NCBI RefSeq assembly: GCF_018069705.1
Contig: NZ_CP072943.1
Coordinates: forward strand, 124,001 to 188,000
Length of the DNA: 64,000 nucleotides
Reading direction: 5' to 3'
Source of the DNA: Aminithiophilus ramosus
GTDB lineage: Bacteria > Synergistota > Synergistia > Synergistales > Aminithiophilaceae
Every line of letters begins with the position of its first letter. The first letter of the stretch is position 1. This document shows, in pieces, positions 8,743-18,257 of this stretch. The notes beneath the pieces are model-generated. The model ran no database searches and had not been told where the DNA came from. It saw only the letters and a program-made list of their open reading frames with translations. A program made the translations under genes and the position numbers.

Positions 8743-11343
8743 ATGGATCTCAGCAAATGGACGAAGAAGACTCAGGAGGCCCTGACATCGGCTCAGGACG
8801 AGGCTCTCCGTCGAGGTCAGGTCGAGGCCGACGGGGAGCATCTCCTTCTGGCCCTTCTGGAACAGAAGGAGGGGCTGATTCCCCGTCTGCTCGAAAAAAT
8901 GAACGTCAACCTCTCTCTGGTAACCAAGGCGGCCGGAGAAGAGGTGGAGCGCAAGCCGAAGGTGAGCGGTCCCGGCGTGACGCCGGGGCAGATCTACGTC
9001 TCCCAGAGGCTGTCGCGCCTCCTGGCCCGCGGCGTGGAGCGGGCCAAAGCGATGGGCGACGAGTACCTTTCGGTGGAACATCTCTTTCTGGAGCTCGTCG
9101 GAGAGGGGCGCAAGACGGCGGCCGGACGGCTCCTGGCCGATTCGGGGCTCACCGAAGAGGCCTTCCTGGGCGCTCTCGAGTCGGTGCGGGGCCATCGGCG
9201 CGTCACGGGCGATTCGCCCGAGGAGACCTACGAGGCCCTGGCCAAATATGGCCGCGACCTCGTCGCCCTGGCCCGGGAGGGGAAGCTCGACCCCGTCATG
9301 GGGCGGGACGAGGAGATCCGCCGCGTCATTCGCATCCTGAGCCGGAAGACGAAGAACAACCCCGTCCTCATCGGCGAGCCCGGCGTGGGCAAGACGGCCA
9401 TCGTCGAGGGGCTCGCCCAGAGGATCGTCCGCGGCGACGTGCCCGAAGGCCTCAGGGACCGGACCGTCATCGCCCTCGACATGGGGGCCCTTCTGGCCGG
9501 GGCCAAGTATCGAGGCGAGTTCGAGGAGCGCCTCAAGGCCGTCCTCGACGAGGTGAAGGGCAGCGAGGGAGCGATTCTCCTCTTCATCGACGAGCTCCAC
9601 ACCATCGTCGGAGCGGGCAAGGCCGAAGGGGCCATGGACGCGGGGAACATGCTCAAGCCCATGCTGGCCCGGGGAGAGCTCCACTGTATCGGGGCGACGA
9701 CGACGGAGGAGTACCGCAAGAACATCGAGAAGGACAAGGCCCTGGAGCGCCGATTCCAGCCCGTTCTCGTCGAGCCCCCTTCCGTGGAGGAGACCGTCTC
9801 CATCTTGCGGGGCCTGAAGGAGCGTTTCGAGGTCTTCCACGGCGTGCGGATTCAGGACAACGCCCTCGTGGCGGCGGCGACCCTCTCGTCGCGCTACATC
9901 GCCGACCGCTTCCTCCCCGACAAGGCCATCGACCTCGTCGACGAGGCCTGCGCCACGGTCCGGACCGAGATCGACTCCATGCCGGCCGAGCTCGACTCGG
10001 CGTCGCGGAAGGTGATGCAGCTCGAGATCGAGGAGGCGGCCCTCAAGAAGGAGACCGACGGGGCCAGCGCGGCCCGCCTCGATCAGGTCCGGGAGGAGCT
10101 GGCCGCGTGCAGGGAGAGGACGGCCGCCCTGAGGGCCCAGTACGACAGGGAGAAGGAAGAGATCCAGAAGGCCCAGTCGCTGAAGGAGCGCATCGAGCAG
10201 ACGCGACGCGACATCGAGAAGGCCGAGCGCGACTATGACCTCAACAGGGCGGCCGAGCTCCGCCACGGCGTGCTCCCCGACCTGGAGAGGAGTTTCCGCG
10301 AAGAGGAGGAGCGTCTCAGGTCCCGAGGGGGCGACCGTCTCCTCCGTCAGGAGGTTACGGAGGGAGAGGTCTCGTCCATCGTCTCCCGCTGGACGGGCAT
10401 TCCCGTCTCGCGCCTCCTCGAAGGGGAGCGCCACAAACTCCTCCGCCTGGAGGAGATTCTCCACGAACGCGTCGTCGGCCAGGACGAGGCCGTGGCCCTC
10501 GTGGCCGACGCCGTCCTCCGGGCCCGGGCGGGCATCAAGGACCCCCGCCGTCCCATCGGCAGCTTCATCTTCCTCGGCCCCACGGGGGTGGGCAAGACGG
10601 AGCTGGCCAAGGCCCTTTCGCAGGCCCTTTTCGATTCGGAGGAGAATCTGATCCGCATCGACATGTCGGAGTACATGGAGCGCCACGCCGTCTCGCGCCT
10701 CATCGGCGCTCCTCCGGGCTACGTGGGCTACGAGGAGGGAGGACAGCTCACCGAGGCCGTCCGGCGGCGCCCCTACGCGGTGGTCCTCTTCGACGAGATC
10801 GAGAAAGCCCATCCCGAGGTCTTCAACGTCCTCCTCCAGATCCTCGACGACGGCCGTGTCACCGACAGCCAGGGGCGGACCGTCGATTTCAAGAACACCG
10901 TTCTCATCATGACGAGCAATCTCGGCGCGCGCCACCTCGTCGAAGGGCTCGAGGAGGGCGAGGTCCCGGCCGTCTCGCGCCAGGCCGTCATGGAGGAGCT
11001 GCGGGCCGCCTTCAGGCCCGAGTTCCTCAACCGCATCGACGAGATCGTCCTCTTCAAGCCCCTCCGTCGCGAGGAGATCGTCCGCATCGTCACCCTCCTT
11101 GTCCGCGACCTGGCCCGTCGTCTGGCCGACCGAGGCATCGGCCTCGACATCGACGACACCGCCGCGGCCCTGCTGGCCCGTCGGGGCTACGATCCCGTCT
11201 ACGGCGCCCGGCCCCTCAAACGGCTTCTGGTGAGGCAGCTGGAGACGCCCGTGGCGAAGAAGGTCATCGCCGGCGAGGTGACGGTCGGGTCGCGTCTCCA
11301 GGTGACCGCCGACGGCGACGAAATCCGCCTCGTCGTCGCCTGA
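8743..11343 (+). CDS. clpB: ATP-dependent disaggregase ClpB
   Basis: ClpB is a hexameric AAA+ chaperone that works with DnaK to pull apart heat-aggregated proteins. The 866-residue product has all family parts: the N-terminal repeat domain starting [14 protein letters not shown], the first Walker [17 protein letters not shown] with [19 protein letters not shown], the long coiled-coil middle domain (about 400-525, rich in Glu/Arg/Lys), the second Walker [16 protein letters not shown] with [21 protein letters not shown], and the C-terminal domain with [10 protein letters not shown]. The middle domain separates it from ClpA/C. ATG at 8743 follows AAAGGAGG. Expression is likely controlled by the inverted repeat over its promoter. 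It is a single gene ended by a terminator. Confidence 0.97.
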   Translation: MDLSKWTKKTQEALTSAQDEALRRGQVEADGEHLLLALLEQKEGLIPRLLEKMNVNLSLVTKAAGEEVERKPKVSGPGVTPGQIYVSQRLSRLLARGVERAKAMGDEYLSVEHLFLELVGEGRKTAAGRLLADSGLTEEAFLGALESVRGHRRVTGDSPEETYEALAKYGRDLVALAREGKLDPVMGRDEEIRRVIRILSRKTKNNPVLIGEPGVGKTAIVEGLAQRIVRGDVPEGLRDRTVIALDMGALLAGAKYRGEFEERLKAVLDEVKGSEGAILLFIDELHTIVGAGKAEGAMDAGNMLKPMLARGELHCIGATTTEEYRKNIEKDKALERRFQPVLVEPPSVEETVSILRGLKERFEVFHGVRIQDNALVAAATLSSRYIADRFLPDKAIDLVDEACATVRTEIDSMPAELDSASRKVMQLEIEEAALKKETDGASAARLDQVREELAACRERTAALRAQYDREKEEIQKAQSLKERIEQTRRDIEKAERDYDLNRAAELRHGVLPDLERSFREEEERLRSRGGDRLLRQEVTEGEVSSIVSRWTGIPVSRLLEGERHKLLRLEEILHERVVGQDEAVALVADAVLRARAGIKDPRRPIGSFIFLGPTGVGKTELAKALSQALFDSEENLIRIDMSEYMERHAVSRLIGAPPGYVGYEEGGQLTEAVRRRPYAVVLFDEIEKAHPEVFNVLLQILDDGRVTDSQGRTVDFKNTVLIMTSNLGARHLVEGLEEGEVPAVSRQAVMEELRAAFRPEFLNRIDEIVLFKPLRREEIVRIVTLLVRDLARRLADRGIGLDIDDTAAALLARRGYDPVYGARPLKRLLVRQLETPVAKKVIAGEVTVGSRLQVTADGDEIRLVVA

Positions 11344-11370
11344 GAACGTCGTCACGAAAAACGCCAGAAG

Positions 11371-11399
11371 AAGGGGGCGGGGAATCTCCCCGCCCCCTT
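11371..11399 (+). terminator. Rho-independent terminator of clpB
   Basis: AAGGGGGCGGGGA and its exact complement form a 13-bp stem with a 3-base loop, ending in CTTTCCG, 27 bp after the clpB stop. Confidence 0.8.
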
Positions 11400-11543
11400 T
11401 CCGTCTTCCAGGGGTCTTCCGACCCGGGTCCGTCGATCGAGCCTGATCTACAGGAGCAAGAGCTTGAGTTTGAGACAAGGGTTTTTTTCAGATGACGCAA
11501 AAGGAAAGGGATCGACGGCCGTCAGGTCACGTTCGACAGACGC

Positions 11544-12311
11544 CTAACTTTCCCCCTTGCGCTTCCTTCGGGGCGTCTCGATGCGGAGCGCCTCCTGGGG
11601 GCAGGCGGCGACGCAGTCGAGGCAGCCGTAGCACTCGGAGGAGACGGGGAGGATCGCCGCCTCTCCCCTCTGCCTCAGGGCCCTGGCCTCGTCGATGAGG
11701 GGGAGGAGAAGCCTCTCCGGGGCGTCGCAGACCTGCGTGCAGAGGTTGCAGCCGACGCAGCGCGCCGAATCGATGACGATGGGGCTTCTCCCGGCGGCCT
11801 TGGCCGCCAGGGTCCCCAGAGTTCCTCCGGGGCAGATGTGGGCGCAGAAGGAGCGGGGCTCGAAGACGATGGCCATGACGGCGGCCAGGGCCAGCATGAA
11901 CTGACAGAAGCGCAGGAAGAGAAGGCCGTGGAGGGAGAAAGAGGCGAAGGAGAAGGGCAGATCCTGCCGGACCGTCACGAACCAGACGATCCAGGCGAAA
12001 TAGCCCGCCATGGCCAGCAGCATGGAGCCCTGGAGGACCCTTCCCCTGTTGAGCCACCGGGGAAAGGGGAGGAGGCGCAGAGACAGGCGCGACCAGATGA
12101 GGTCGATGAAGCCTCCGTTGGGACAGAGAAGGCCGCACCAGATCTTGCCCCGGAAGGCCGAGAGAAGGCCGCCGAGGGCGATCATGAGGACGCAGAACCA
12201 CCACTGCTTCAGGACCAGGACGGCCACGACGAAGGCCACCATGAGCTGGAGCTGGAGGACGGAGCGGATGCCCTGCCAGCTTTTCAGGTCGATGGGGTTT
12301 TGCTTTCCCAT
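11544..12311 (-). CDS. Membrane-bound 4Fe-4S protein, NapH/NosR-type
   Basis: This 255-residue protein has four to five membrane helices and four cysteine clusters. CGLLCPNGG and CAHICPGG are the membrane-embedded CxxxCP pairs seen in NapH, NosR and related quinol-side electron carriers. CVGCNLCTQVC and CYGCLDCVAACP are a C-terminal double 4Fe-4S ferredoxin. It likely passes electrons between a membrane carrier and an unidentified reductase or maturation partner. No such partner is adjacent, so the pathway is unknown. Spacing to clpB and the opposite strand show it is transcribed alone. Confidence 0.88.
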   Translation of the reverse strand: MGKQNPIDLKSWQGIRSVLQLQLMVAFVVAVLVLKQWWFCVLMIALGGLLSAFRGKIWCGLLCPNGGFIDLIWSRLSLRLLPFPRWLNRGRVLQGSMLLAMAGYFAWIVWFVTVRQDLPFSFASFSLHGLLFLRFCQFMLALAAVMAIVFEPRSFCAHICPGGTLGTLAAKAAGRSPIVIDSARCVGCNLCTQVCDAPERLLLPLIDEARALRQRGEAAILPVSSECYGCLDCVAACPQEALRIETPRRKRKGES

Positions 12312-12348
12312 GGATGGTTTCCCCCCCTTGAACGTTGATAGGCAATAA

Positions 12349-12364
12349 ATACCACATGGGGTAT
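12349..12364 (-). promoter_or_regulatory. Near-palindrome resembling CsoR/CstR operators
   Basis: ATACCACATGGGGTAT matches its own complement at 14 of 16 positions. ATACCC...GGGTAT palindromes are typical of CsoR-family (copper or persulfide) repressors. It lies about 40 bp upstream of the membrane ferredoxin start. The assignment is by resemblance only. Confidence 0.35.
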
Positions 12365-12551
12365 ATGTCGGTCAAGAGACGAATCCCGCTTCGAGAAACT
12401 TTCCGGGAAAGGAACGTTCGATGCGAGGCTCTGCCCTCCCTCGGGAGCGCCTTTTCCCGGCCGTTCCTTCGGTCTCGCGGGGCGTTTCGGCCCCTATCGC
12501 ATGAATTAAAGAAAGGTGATAATTGATCTCCTTTTTGCTTGATGGGAATAG

Positions 12552-12581
12552 CGTTATTTTAAAAAATAAAACAAAATAACG
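12552..12581 (+). promoter_or_regulatory. AT-rich inverted repeat upstream of chemoreceptor
   Basis: CGTTATTTT and AAAATAACG are exact inverted arms 12 bp apart in the most AT-rich stretch of the window, about 90-120 bp upstream of the chemoreceptor start. It may be an operator or part of an UP-element promoter. Confidence 0.35.
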
Positions 12582-12672
12582 TATTGAATTTATTGCCCCC
12601 CATGCTTTGATTGAAGGAAATTGGGACCGTCGCGTCCGATCGGTCCGGGGCGAAAAGGGGGGAGGAAGAGCG

Positions 12673-14823
12673 TTGAAAATGGCGATGAAGCTCCGGGAAA
12701 AGATCACGGCCATCGTGCTCGCCGTGGTTCTCGTCGTCTTCGGTTCCGTGGTGGGGGTCATCACGGCGGTGAACCGGAGGGAGAGCATGATGGAGGCCCG
12801 CCAGGTGGCGCTGATTCGGTCGCGGGAACTGGCCAACGAGGTGAGGCTTCAGTTCGAGCGTCCGCTCGACGTGGCCCGTTCGCTGGCCGGAGTCCTCGAA
12901 GGGCTCGGCGCCGCCGGTAGCCTCGACCGGGCCCTGGTCAACGGGATGCTGGCCCAGGTGCTGCGGCGCAATCCCGACTTTTTCGGGGTCTGGACCTGCT
13001 GGGAGCCCGGCGCCTTCGACGGACGCGACGGCGATTTCGTGGGCGCGAAAGGGCATGACGGCACGGGACGTTTCATCCCCTACTGGTATCGCGACGGCGA
13101 CGAGGTGGCCCTCGAGGCCCTGGTGGGCTATGACGTTCCCGGCGAGGGAGACTATTACCTTCGGGCCATGGAGAGCGGCCGGGAGACGGTTCTCGATCCC
13201 TTCGAGTACGAGGTGGGAGGCCGGAAGGTGGCGATGACGACCCTCGCCGTTCCCGTCGAGATCGGCGGCCGTCGCGTCGGCGCCGTGGGCGTCGATATCG
13301 CTCTGGAGGTCCTCCAGGAGATGACGACGAAGATGAGGTTCTACGAGACGGGCTTCGGCCGCCTTCTCTCCCACGGCGGCATGGTGGCCAGCCATCCCTC
13401 ACGGGACCGCATCGGCGACGTCGCCGGCGAGATCCAGGGCGCCGGAGGCGACGAGGTCCTGCGGCGCATCAGGCGGGGCGAGAGCTGGTTCGAGGAGTCC
13501 TGGTCGGTGGCGTTGAAGCAGACGACGTTCAAGGCCTTCGCCCCCGTCGAGATCGGTCGGACGGGGACGCCCTGGAGTTTCGGCGTCGTCGCCCTCGACG
13601 AGGAGGTCCTGGCCGCCTCGAACCGCCTCTTTGTCCTGCCCCTGGCTCTGACCGGCGTCGGCCTGGCCGTCGTCATCGCCGCCGTCTGGCTCGTGGCGGG
13701 GCGGATCGTGAGACCTCTGAGGACGGTGGCCGCCATGGCGGAAAGGGCCCGCGAGGGCGACCTGACCGTGACCCGCGACGACTTCGCCCTTCGGTCCTCC
13801 GACGAGCTGGGGATCATGGCCGACGCCCTGGCGGCCATGATCGGCTCTCAGGCCGATACGGTTTTCCAGATCCGGCATGCCGCCGAGGCCGTCGCCGCCA
13901 CATCGACCTCTCTGGCGGCCCTTTCGGAGGAGACCAACGCCTCCATGGACGAGGTTCGAACCCGCCTCGACCAGGTGCTGGAGCTGTCGGAATCCAACGG
14001 GACCTCCATCAGAGAGATGGCCTCCTCGATCCAGGAGATGGCCGACGGCGCCCAGACGATGGCCCGCGCCGCCGTCGAGGGCGCGACGGCGGGAGAGCGG
14101 GTCGGCCGGACGGCCTCGGCCTCGGTGGAGAAGGTCCAGGCCGTGGTGCGCGATCTGGAGGGCGTCGGCGAAAGGCCCCGGGCCGGCGCCGAGGCCATGC
14201 ACCATCTGGCCGGAGCCGTGAAGGACATCGCCGGTTTCGTCGGCGTCATCGGCTCCATCGCCGACCAGACGAACCTTCTGGCCCTCAACGCCGCCGCGGT
14301 CCGGGCGGGAGCGGCGGGGCGGGGCTTCGCCGTCGTCGCCGAGGAGGTCCGCAAGCTGGCCGGAGAGTCCAACGGCGCCGCCTCGGAGGTGTCCAAGCTC
14401 ATCGGAAGCCTGGAGAAGAGCATGGGCGACTCCATCGCCGTCACGGAAGAGGCGGGGGCCATCATGAAGGCGACCGTCGACAGGGCCGCCGCCGCGGTCC
14501 GGGAGCTCGAAGAGGCCCTCGAAGGGACCCGCCGCGTCATCGACGCCATCGGCACCGTGGCCTCCACCTCGGAGGAACAGGCCGCCTCGAGCGAGGAGAT
14601 GGCCTCGGCCATGGAACAGATCACGGAGGGGACGACGCGCATCTCCGGACTGATCCGCTCCATCGGCCGTGCCTCGGAGGAGACGTCCCGCGCCGCCGAG
14701 GGCGTGGCCGGTCAGGCCCAGGAGATGAACCTCCGCGGAGAAGAGCTCCTCTCCCGGATCGCCCGTTTCCGCCTCGACGAGAGAAGGGCGGGCGTTCTTC
14801 CCCTCTCCTCCGAGGTGCGCTGA
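12673..14823 (+). CDS. Methyl-accepting chemotaxis protein with dCache sensor and altered signalling tip
   Basis: A 716-residue chemoreceptor: TM1 about residues 11-32, double-Cache sensor about 40-310 (FFGVWTCWEPGAFDGRDG, then DPFEYEVGGRKVAMTTLAV and RRVGAVGVDIAL), TM2 about 320-342, HAMP 343-395 and a signalling domain to the end. I chose the TTG at 12673 because GGAGGAAG is 7 bases upstream; ATG at 12679 is the alternative. The hairpin tip, normally near-invariant [16 protein letters not shown], reads NAAAVRAGAAGRGF: two residues are missing and both glutamates are lost. The rest of the domain is intact. Function in CheA control may therefore be altered. Confidence 0.92.
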   Translation: MKMAMKLREKITAIVLAVVLVVFGSVVGVITAVNRRESMMEARQVALIRSRELANEVRLQFERPLDVARSLAGVLEGLGAAGSLDRALVNGMLAQVLRRNPDFFGVWTCWEPGAFDGRDGDFVGAKGHDGTGRFIPYWYRDGDEVALEALVGYDVPGEGDYYLRAMESGRETVLDPFEYEVGGRKVAMTTLAVPVEIGGRRVGAVGVDIALEVLQEMTTKMRFYETGFGRLLSHGGMVASHPSRDRIGDVAGEIQGAGGDEVLRRIRRGESWFEESWSVALKQTTFKAFAPVEIGRTGTPWSFGVVALDEEVLAASNRLFVLPLALTGVGLAVVIAAVWLVAGRIVRPLRTVAAMAERAREGDLTVTRDDFALRSSDELGIMADALAAMIGSQADTVFQIRHAAEAVAATSTSLAALSEETNASMDEVRTRLDQVLELSESNGTSIREMASSIQEMADGAQTMARAAVEGATAGERVGRTASASVEKVQAVVRDLEGVGERPRAGAEAMHHLAGAVKDIAGFVGVIGSIADQTNLLALNAAAVRAGAAGRGFAVVAEEVRKLAGESNGAASEVSKLIGSLEKSMGDSIAVTEEAGAIMKATVDRAAAAVRELEEALEGTRRVIDAIGTVASTSEEQAASSEEMASAMEQITEGTTRISGLIRSIGRASEETSRAAEGVAGQAQEMNLRGEELLSRIARFRLDERRAGVLPLSSEVR

Positions 14824-15139
14824 GGGCCACCGCAAGGGAGAGAGGCGTCTTCTCTCCCGAGGTCGGGGCAGGAAGACAACCCGGATCGAAGGGGCGGTCC
14901 GAAGACGCCGCTCCGGCGACGGCGGCGCCCAGAAACTCCCTTTCGCCCCTTCGGAGCGGGCGTGGCCGCGTCCCCGGGAGGAGCGGCGCCATTCGCGAGG
15001 GGCGTGGGTTCTCCGCGGGGCGGCCCGATGGAGCGGCCCTGAGGGACGGGACCGACGTTCTGCGGTAGCCGGTTCGACGGGCGAGACATCGAGGGGGCGA
15101 GAGGGGGTTCCCCCTCTCGCCCCCTCGATGTGTCTTCGC
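14824..15139. other. Intergenic region between convergent genes
   Basis: Lies between the stops of the plus-strand chemoreceptor and minus-strand D-aminopeptidase. Apart from the long hairpin at 15086-15131 I see only short GC-rich inverted repeats and no coding sequence. Confidence 0.6.
15086..15131. terminator. Perfect 22-bp inverted repeat, probable terminator
   Basis: Arms 15086-15107 and 15110-15131 are exact complements with a 2-base loop, 9 bp after the dppA stop on the minus strand. No T-run follows, so it may instead protect mRNA 3' ends. Confidence 0.55.
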
Positions 15140-15961
15140 CTACCGTCCCACCGTCCCGGCCAGGGCCAGGGCGGCCCGGAACCAGCGGTAGCCTTCGACG
15201 ACGTCGCCGGCCCGGAAGGAGAAGGTCCGTCCCGAATGGCGCACCGTGCCGGGCAGGTTGTCGACGGCGTCTCCCTGGGCGCTGTTGAGGACGGTGAGTC
15301 CGACCTGACAGGGGCTTCCGGCCCGGAAGGGCCGAGGGGTTTTCCCTCCCTGGAGGGCCTCCCGGACGGCCGTCCGGAGTTTCTGTGCCGTCACCTCCGG
15401 AGTGAGGACTCGGGCGGCCTGCCGCCCCAGCCCCTCCTTGACGGAGCAGACGACGAGCTCGTCGCCGAGGAGGGCCCGCGCCTCGCGGCAGAGGGCCTCG
15501 TCGCCCGTCACGAGTCCGACGGGCACGCCGAAGTGGCCCGCCACGGCGGCGTTGAAGCCCGTCTCCCCCACGGCGATTCCGTCGAGGGTGACTTCGAAGG
15601 CGTCTCCCGACATGGTGTGGTCCAGGACGGCCCGGGCCGTTCCGGCCATGGCGTGGTAGGCGACGAAGAAGGCCCTGTCGGCCCCCTCCACCGCCTCGAC
15701 CATGCTCAGCGGCTTGCCGGCGCCGCTGACGACGGTCACGCCCTTCGGGAGCTGGCGCACGTCGAGGTTGATCATGCGGGCGTGGGAGTCGTTGACCAGG
15801 ATTTCCGTGGCGCCGAACTCGAAAGCGGCCTCGACCACGGCCAGCAGGTCGTGGCGCTGCATGGCGCAGCCGAAGGCGTAGTCGGCCTTGTCGGCGCTCA
15901 CCTGCTCCCACCGGACGACGCCGGTGGCTCCCTCCATGTCGCAGCTGACGTAGATCTTCAC
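15140..15961 (-). CDS. dppA: D-aminopeptidase DppA (M55 family)
   Basis: DppA is a zinc peptidase that releases N-terminal D-amino acids from short peptides. The 273-residue length and motifs fit the family: SCDMEGATG at the start (Asp8 and Glu10 as zinc ligands), VNDSHARM near residue 57, the catalytic FVAYHAMAGTARAVLDHT segment and GETGFNAAVAGHFGVPV. The gene follows LD-carboxypeptidase and the peptide ABC genes on the minus strand, as in the B. subtilis dpp-ykf locus for peptidoglycan peptide use. It probably processes D-Ala-containing murein peptides in the cytoplasm. No signal peptide. Confidence 0.92.
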   Translation of the reverse strand: MKIYVSCDMEGATGVVRWEQVSADKADYAFGCAMQRHDLLAVVEAAFEFGATEILVNDSHARMINLDVRQLPKGVTVVSGAGKPLSMVEAVEGADRAFFVAYHAMAGTARAVLDHTMSGDAFEVTLDGIAVGETGFNAAVAGHFGVPVGLVTGDEALCREARALLGDELVVCSVKEGLGRQAARVLTPEVTAQKLRTAVREALQGGKTPRPFRAGSPCQVGLTVLNSAQGDAVDNLPGTVRHSGRTFSFRAGDVVEGYRWFRAALALAGTVGR

Positions 15962-16104
15962 CTGAACGGGACCTCCTCAAGAAGGGGATCTCCCCCCTGC
16001 AAAGGGGCGCGGGAAGGCCGCTGCCGGTCTTCCTGCGCCCCGCGGTCGGTTTCCTCTTCCCCTCGGCGGGCTTGCCCCGTGGAGGGGCTGTCCGGCTTTC
16101 CTGT

Positions 16105-17037
16105 CTAGCGGACTCCCGAATCGACCCAGAAGCTCTTCGCTCCCGCGTCGAGGCGGGCCCTCGCTCCCAGGGGGAGGGTCGTCTTCTTCACGTCGTGGCC
16201 GAAGGGGCCGTTGAGGAGGACGGGCTTGCCCAGGGGGACGAGGAGGCTTTCGAGGACCTCCCGCAGCGAGAGGCTTTTCGTCGCGTCCTTGGGCTCTCCG
16301 TCGACGATCTGGCCCACGACGATTCCCGCGACGGCGTCGAGCTTGCCCGCCATGCGGAGCTGGCAGAGCATCCGGTCGATCTTGTAGGGCTCCTCGTAGA
16401 CGTCTTCGAAGACGAAGATCTTTCCCGCCAGATCGATCTCCCAGGGCGTGCCCATGAGGGCCGTCACGAGGGAGAGGCAGCCTCCGGCCAGTTCTCCCTC
16501 GGCCGTCCCCCCGACGAGGGTCTCGTAGGCGGGTGCGCCCTCGTAGGGGACGATCTCCCCCAGAGGCTCCGTCGAGGTGAGGGCCCGAAAGAGGGCGTCC
16601 TCGACGTAGCCCGACCAGGTCTCCTTGACGAACTCCGTCGTCGCCATGGGGCCGTGGAAGGTGCAGAAGCCGGCCTCGCGGTGGAGAAAGAGGTGGAGGA
16701 CGGTGATGTCGCTGTAGCCCAGGAGGATCTTGGGGTTGGCCCGGAAGACGTCGGCCTTCAGGAGTCCCGGAAGGCGCGTGGCGCCGTCGCCGCCGCGGAC
16801 GCAGAAGAGGGCGTCCACTTCGGGATCGGCGAAGAACCGGTGGAGATCGTCGGCCCGCAGGTCGTCGGGGCCGGCCAGATAGCCCCAGGCCCGGTTGCAG
16901 CTTTCGCCCCTTTTGACGCGGTAGCCTCGGGCCTCGAGAAGGGCCTCGGCCTGTTCCAGCTTCTCTTTCGGGGCCGGGCTCGAAGGGGCGACGAGACCGA
17001 TCGTCCCGCCCTCGGGGAGGGCGCGCACTTTTTCCAT
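16105..17037 (-). CDS. ldcA: Muramoyltetrapeptide LD-carboxypeptidase (S66 family)
   Basis: LdcA removes the terminal D-Ala from murein tetrapeptides during recycling. The 310-residue protein carries the serine-peptidase triad of family S66: nucleophile Ser109 in LLGYSDIT, Glu211 in FVFEDVYEEPYKIDRML and His281 in GPFGHDVKK. The start TIGLVAPSS is typical. It is cytoplasmic (no signal peptide). It sits between the oligopeptide ATPase gene and dppA, but 245 bp separate it from the ATPase gene and that gap contains repeat copy E, so it may have its own promoter. Confidence 0.93.
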   Translation of the reverse strand: MEKVRALPEGGTIGLVAPSSPAPKEKLEQAEALLEARGYRVKRGESCNRAWGYLAGPDDLRADDLHRFFADPEVDALFCVRGGDGATRLPGLLKADVFRANPKILLGYSDITVLHLFLHREAGFCTFHGPMATTEFVKETWSGYVEDALFRALTSTEPLGEIVPYEGAPAYETLVGGTAEGELAGGCLSLVTALMGTPWEIDLAGKIFVFEDVYEEPYKIDRMLCQLRMAGKLDAVAGIVVGQIVDGEPKDATKSLSLREVLESLLVPLGKPVLLNGPFGHDVKKTTLPLGARARLDAGAKSFWVDSGVR

Positions 17038-17120
17038 GTCCTTTTCTCCCGCCTTTCCGCTTCTTTCGCTGAAAAACCCATTTTCCGTCTCCGTCGCCCG
17101 AAAGTCGATAGAGGAGGTGC

Positions 17121-17273
17121 CCTGCGGATCCGCAGGCCTTCCGGCGCGAGGCCCGCCGCCGTCGCTTCGGGAGGCCCCTCGAGGCGCCTCTCCGGTGCGA
17201 AGAGGGAGGCAGACGACTTCGTCCTCCGACCGCTTCGCGGCGGTGCCGAGGGGATCTCGTCCCGCGGGTTCGG
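17121..17273 (-). repeat. Intergenic repeat copy E (divergent), oriented toward ldcA
   Basis: On the minus strand it shares GCGAAGCGGTCGGAGGACG (16 of 19 with copy C), then exactly 20 bases later CGCACCGGAGAGG, and GGCCTGCGGAT at its 3' end, about 90 bp before the ldcA start. Its hairpin ACCGC/GCGGT replaces the CCGGCC/GGCCGG of copy B while keeping the pairing. Confidence 0.6.
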
Positions 17274-17282
17274 TTCTCTCCG

Positions 17283-18257
17283 TCAGAGGGGGTGGAAGCA
17301 GGCCGTCGCGCGTCCCTCCCCTTCCGTCAGGGGCGGTTCGGCCTGGGCGCAGTCGTCCCGGGCGTAGGGGCAGCGCGTTCGGAAGACGCAGCCCGAGGGG
17401 CGGTTCATGGGGCTGGGCAGATCGCCCTCCAGAAGCGGTCGCGGCCGGTCCCGCATGCGGGGATCGGGTCGGGGCACCGCCGACAGGAGGAAGAAGGTGT
17501 AGGGGTGCCGCGGCGAGGCGAAGATTTCCTCCGTCGGGCCGATCTCCACCACCTTGCCGAGGTACATGACGCAGACCCGGTCGCCGATGCGGCGCACCAC
17601 CGAAAGGTCGTGGGTGATGAAGAGGTAGGTCAGGTCGAAGGTCCGCTGGAGGTCGCCCAGGAGATTGATGACCTGAGACTGGATCGAGACGTCCAGGGCC
17701 GAGAGGGGCTCGTCGCAGACGATGAATTCCGGGTTGAGCGCCAGGGCACGGGCGATCCCGATCCTCTGCCGCTGTCCCCCGGAGAACTCGTGGGGATAGC
17801 GGCTCATGGCGTCGGCCCTCATGCCCACGAGGCGCAGCAGCTCCTTCACCCTGTCGCCGCGCTCCGAGGCGCTGCCGACGCCGTGGGCCGCCAGGGGCTC
17901 GGCCACGATGTCGGCGACGCGCATGCGGGGATCGAGGCTGGCGTAGGGGTCCTGGAAGACGATCTGCATGCGGCGGCGCATCCGGCGGAGCTTCTCGCCC
18001 GAGAGGGCCGTCAGATCCTCTCCGGCGAAGCGGACCTCCCCGGCCGTCGCCTCGATGAGGCGCAGCGTCAGCCGTCCCAGGGTTGTCTTGCCGCAGCCCG
18101 ATTCGCCCACGACGGCGAAGGTCTCCCGGGGGAAAATGTCGAAGGAGACGCCGTCGACGGCGCGGACGACGCGGTTCGACCGGCCCAGGAGCCCACGGTC
18201 GACGGGAAAGTGCTTGGACAGGCGGCGCACCGCGACGAGAGGTTCCATCGTCTTCAT
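17283..18257 (-). CDS. Oligopeptide/dipeptide ABC transporter ATP-binding protein (DppF/OppF)
   Basis: This ATPase powers peptide uptake with its partner encoded just upstream. The 324-residue product has Walker [15 protein letters not shown]-loop [14 protein letters not shown], signature [16 protein letters not shown], Walker [13 protein letters not shown] and the C-terminal oligopeptide-binding extension ([14 protein letters not shown]) with conserved cysteines. ATG at 18257 overlaps the stop of the upstream ATPase gene as ATGA, so synthesis is coupled. Confidence 0.94.
   Translation of the reverse strand: MKTMEPLVAVRRLSKHFPVDRGLLGRSNRVVRAVDGVSFDIFPRETFAVVGESGCGKTTLGRLTLRLIEATAGEVRFAGEDLTALSGEKLRRMRRRMQIVFQDPYASLDPRMRVADIVAEPLAAHGVGSASERGDRVKELLRLVGMRADAMSRYPHEFSGGQRQRIGIARALALNPEFIVCDEPLSALDVSIQSQVINLLGDLQRTFDLTYLFITHDLSVVRRIGDRVCVMYLGKVVEIGPTEEIFASPRHPYTFFLLSAVPRPDPRMRDRPRPLLEGDLPSPMNRPSGCVFRTRCPYARDDCAQAEPPLTEGEGRATACFHPL

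Larger units (their letters stand above)
12312..12672. other. Divergent intergenic region between ferredoxin and chemoreceptor genes
   Basis: AT-rich relative to the window, it must contain promoters for both flanking genes. Two inverted repeats are listed separately. No coding sequence is convincing here. Confidence 0.6.

Noticed and set aside
8725..11478. 917-codon open frame antisense to clpB
   Set aside because: Codon-phase shadow of clpB; no recognisable domain or ribosome site.
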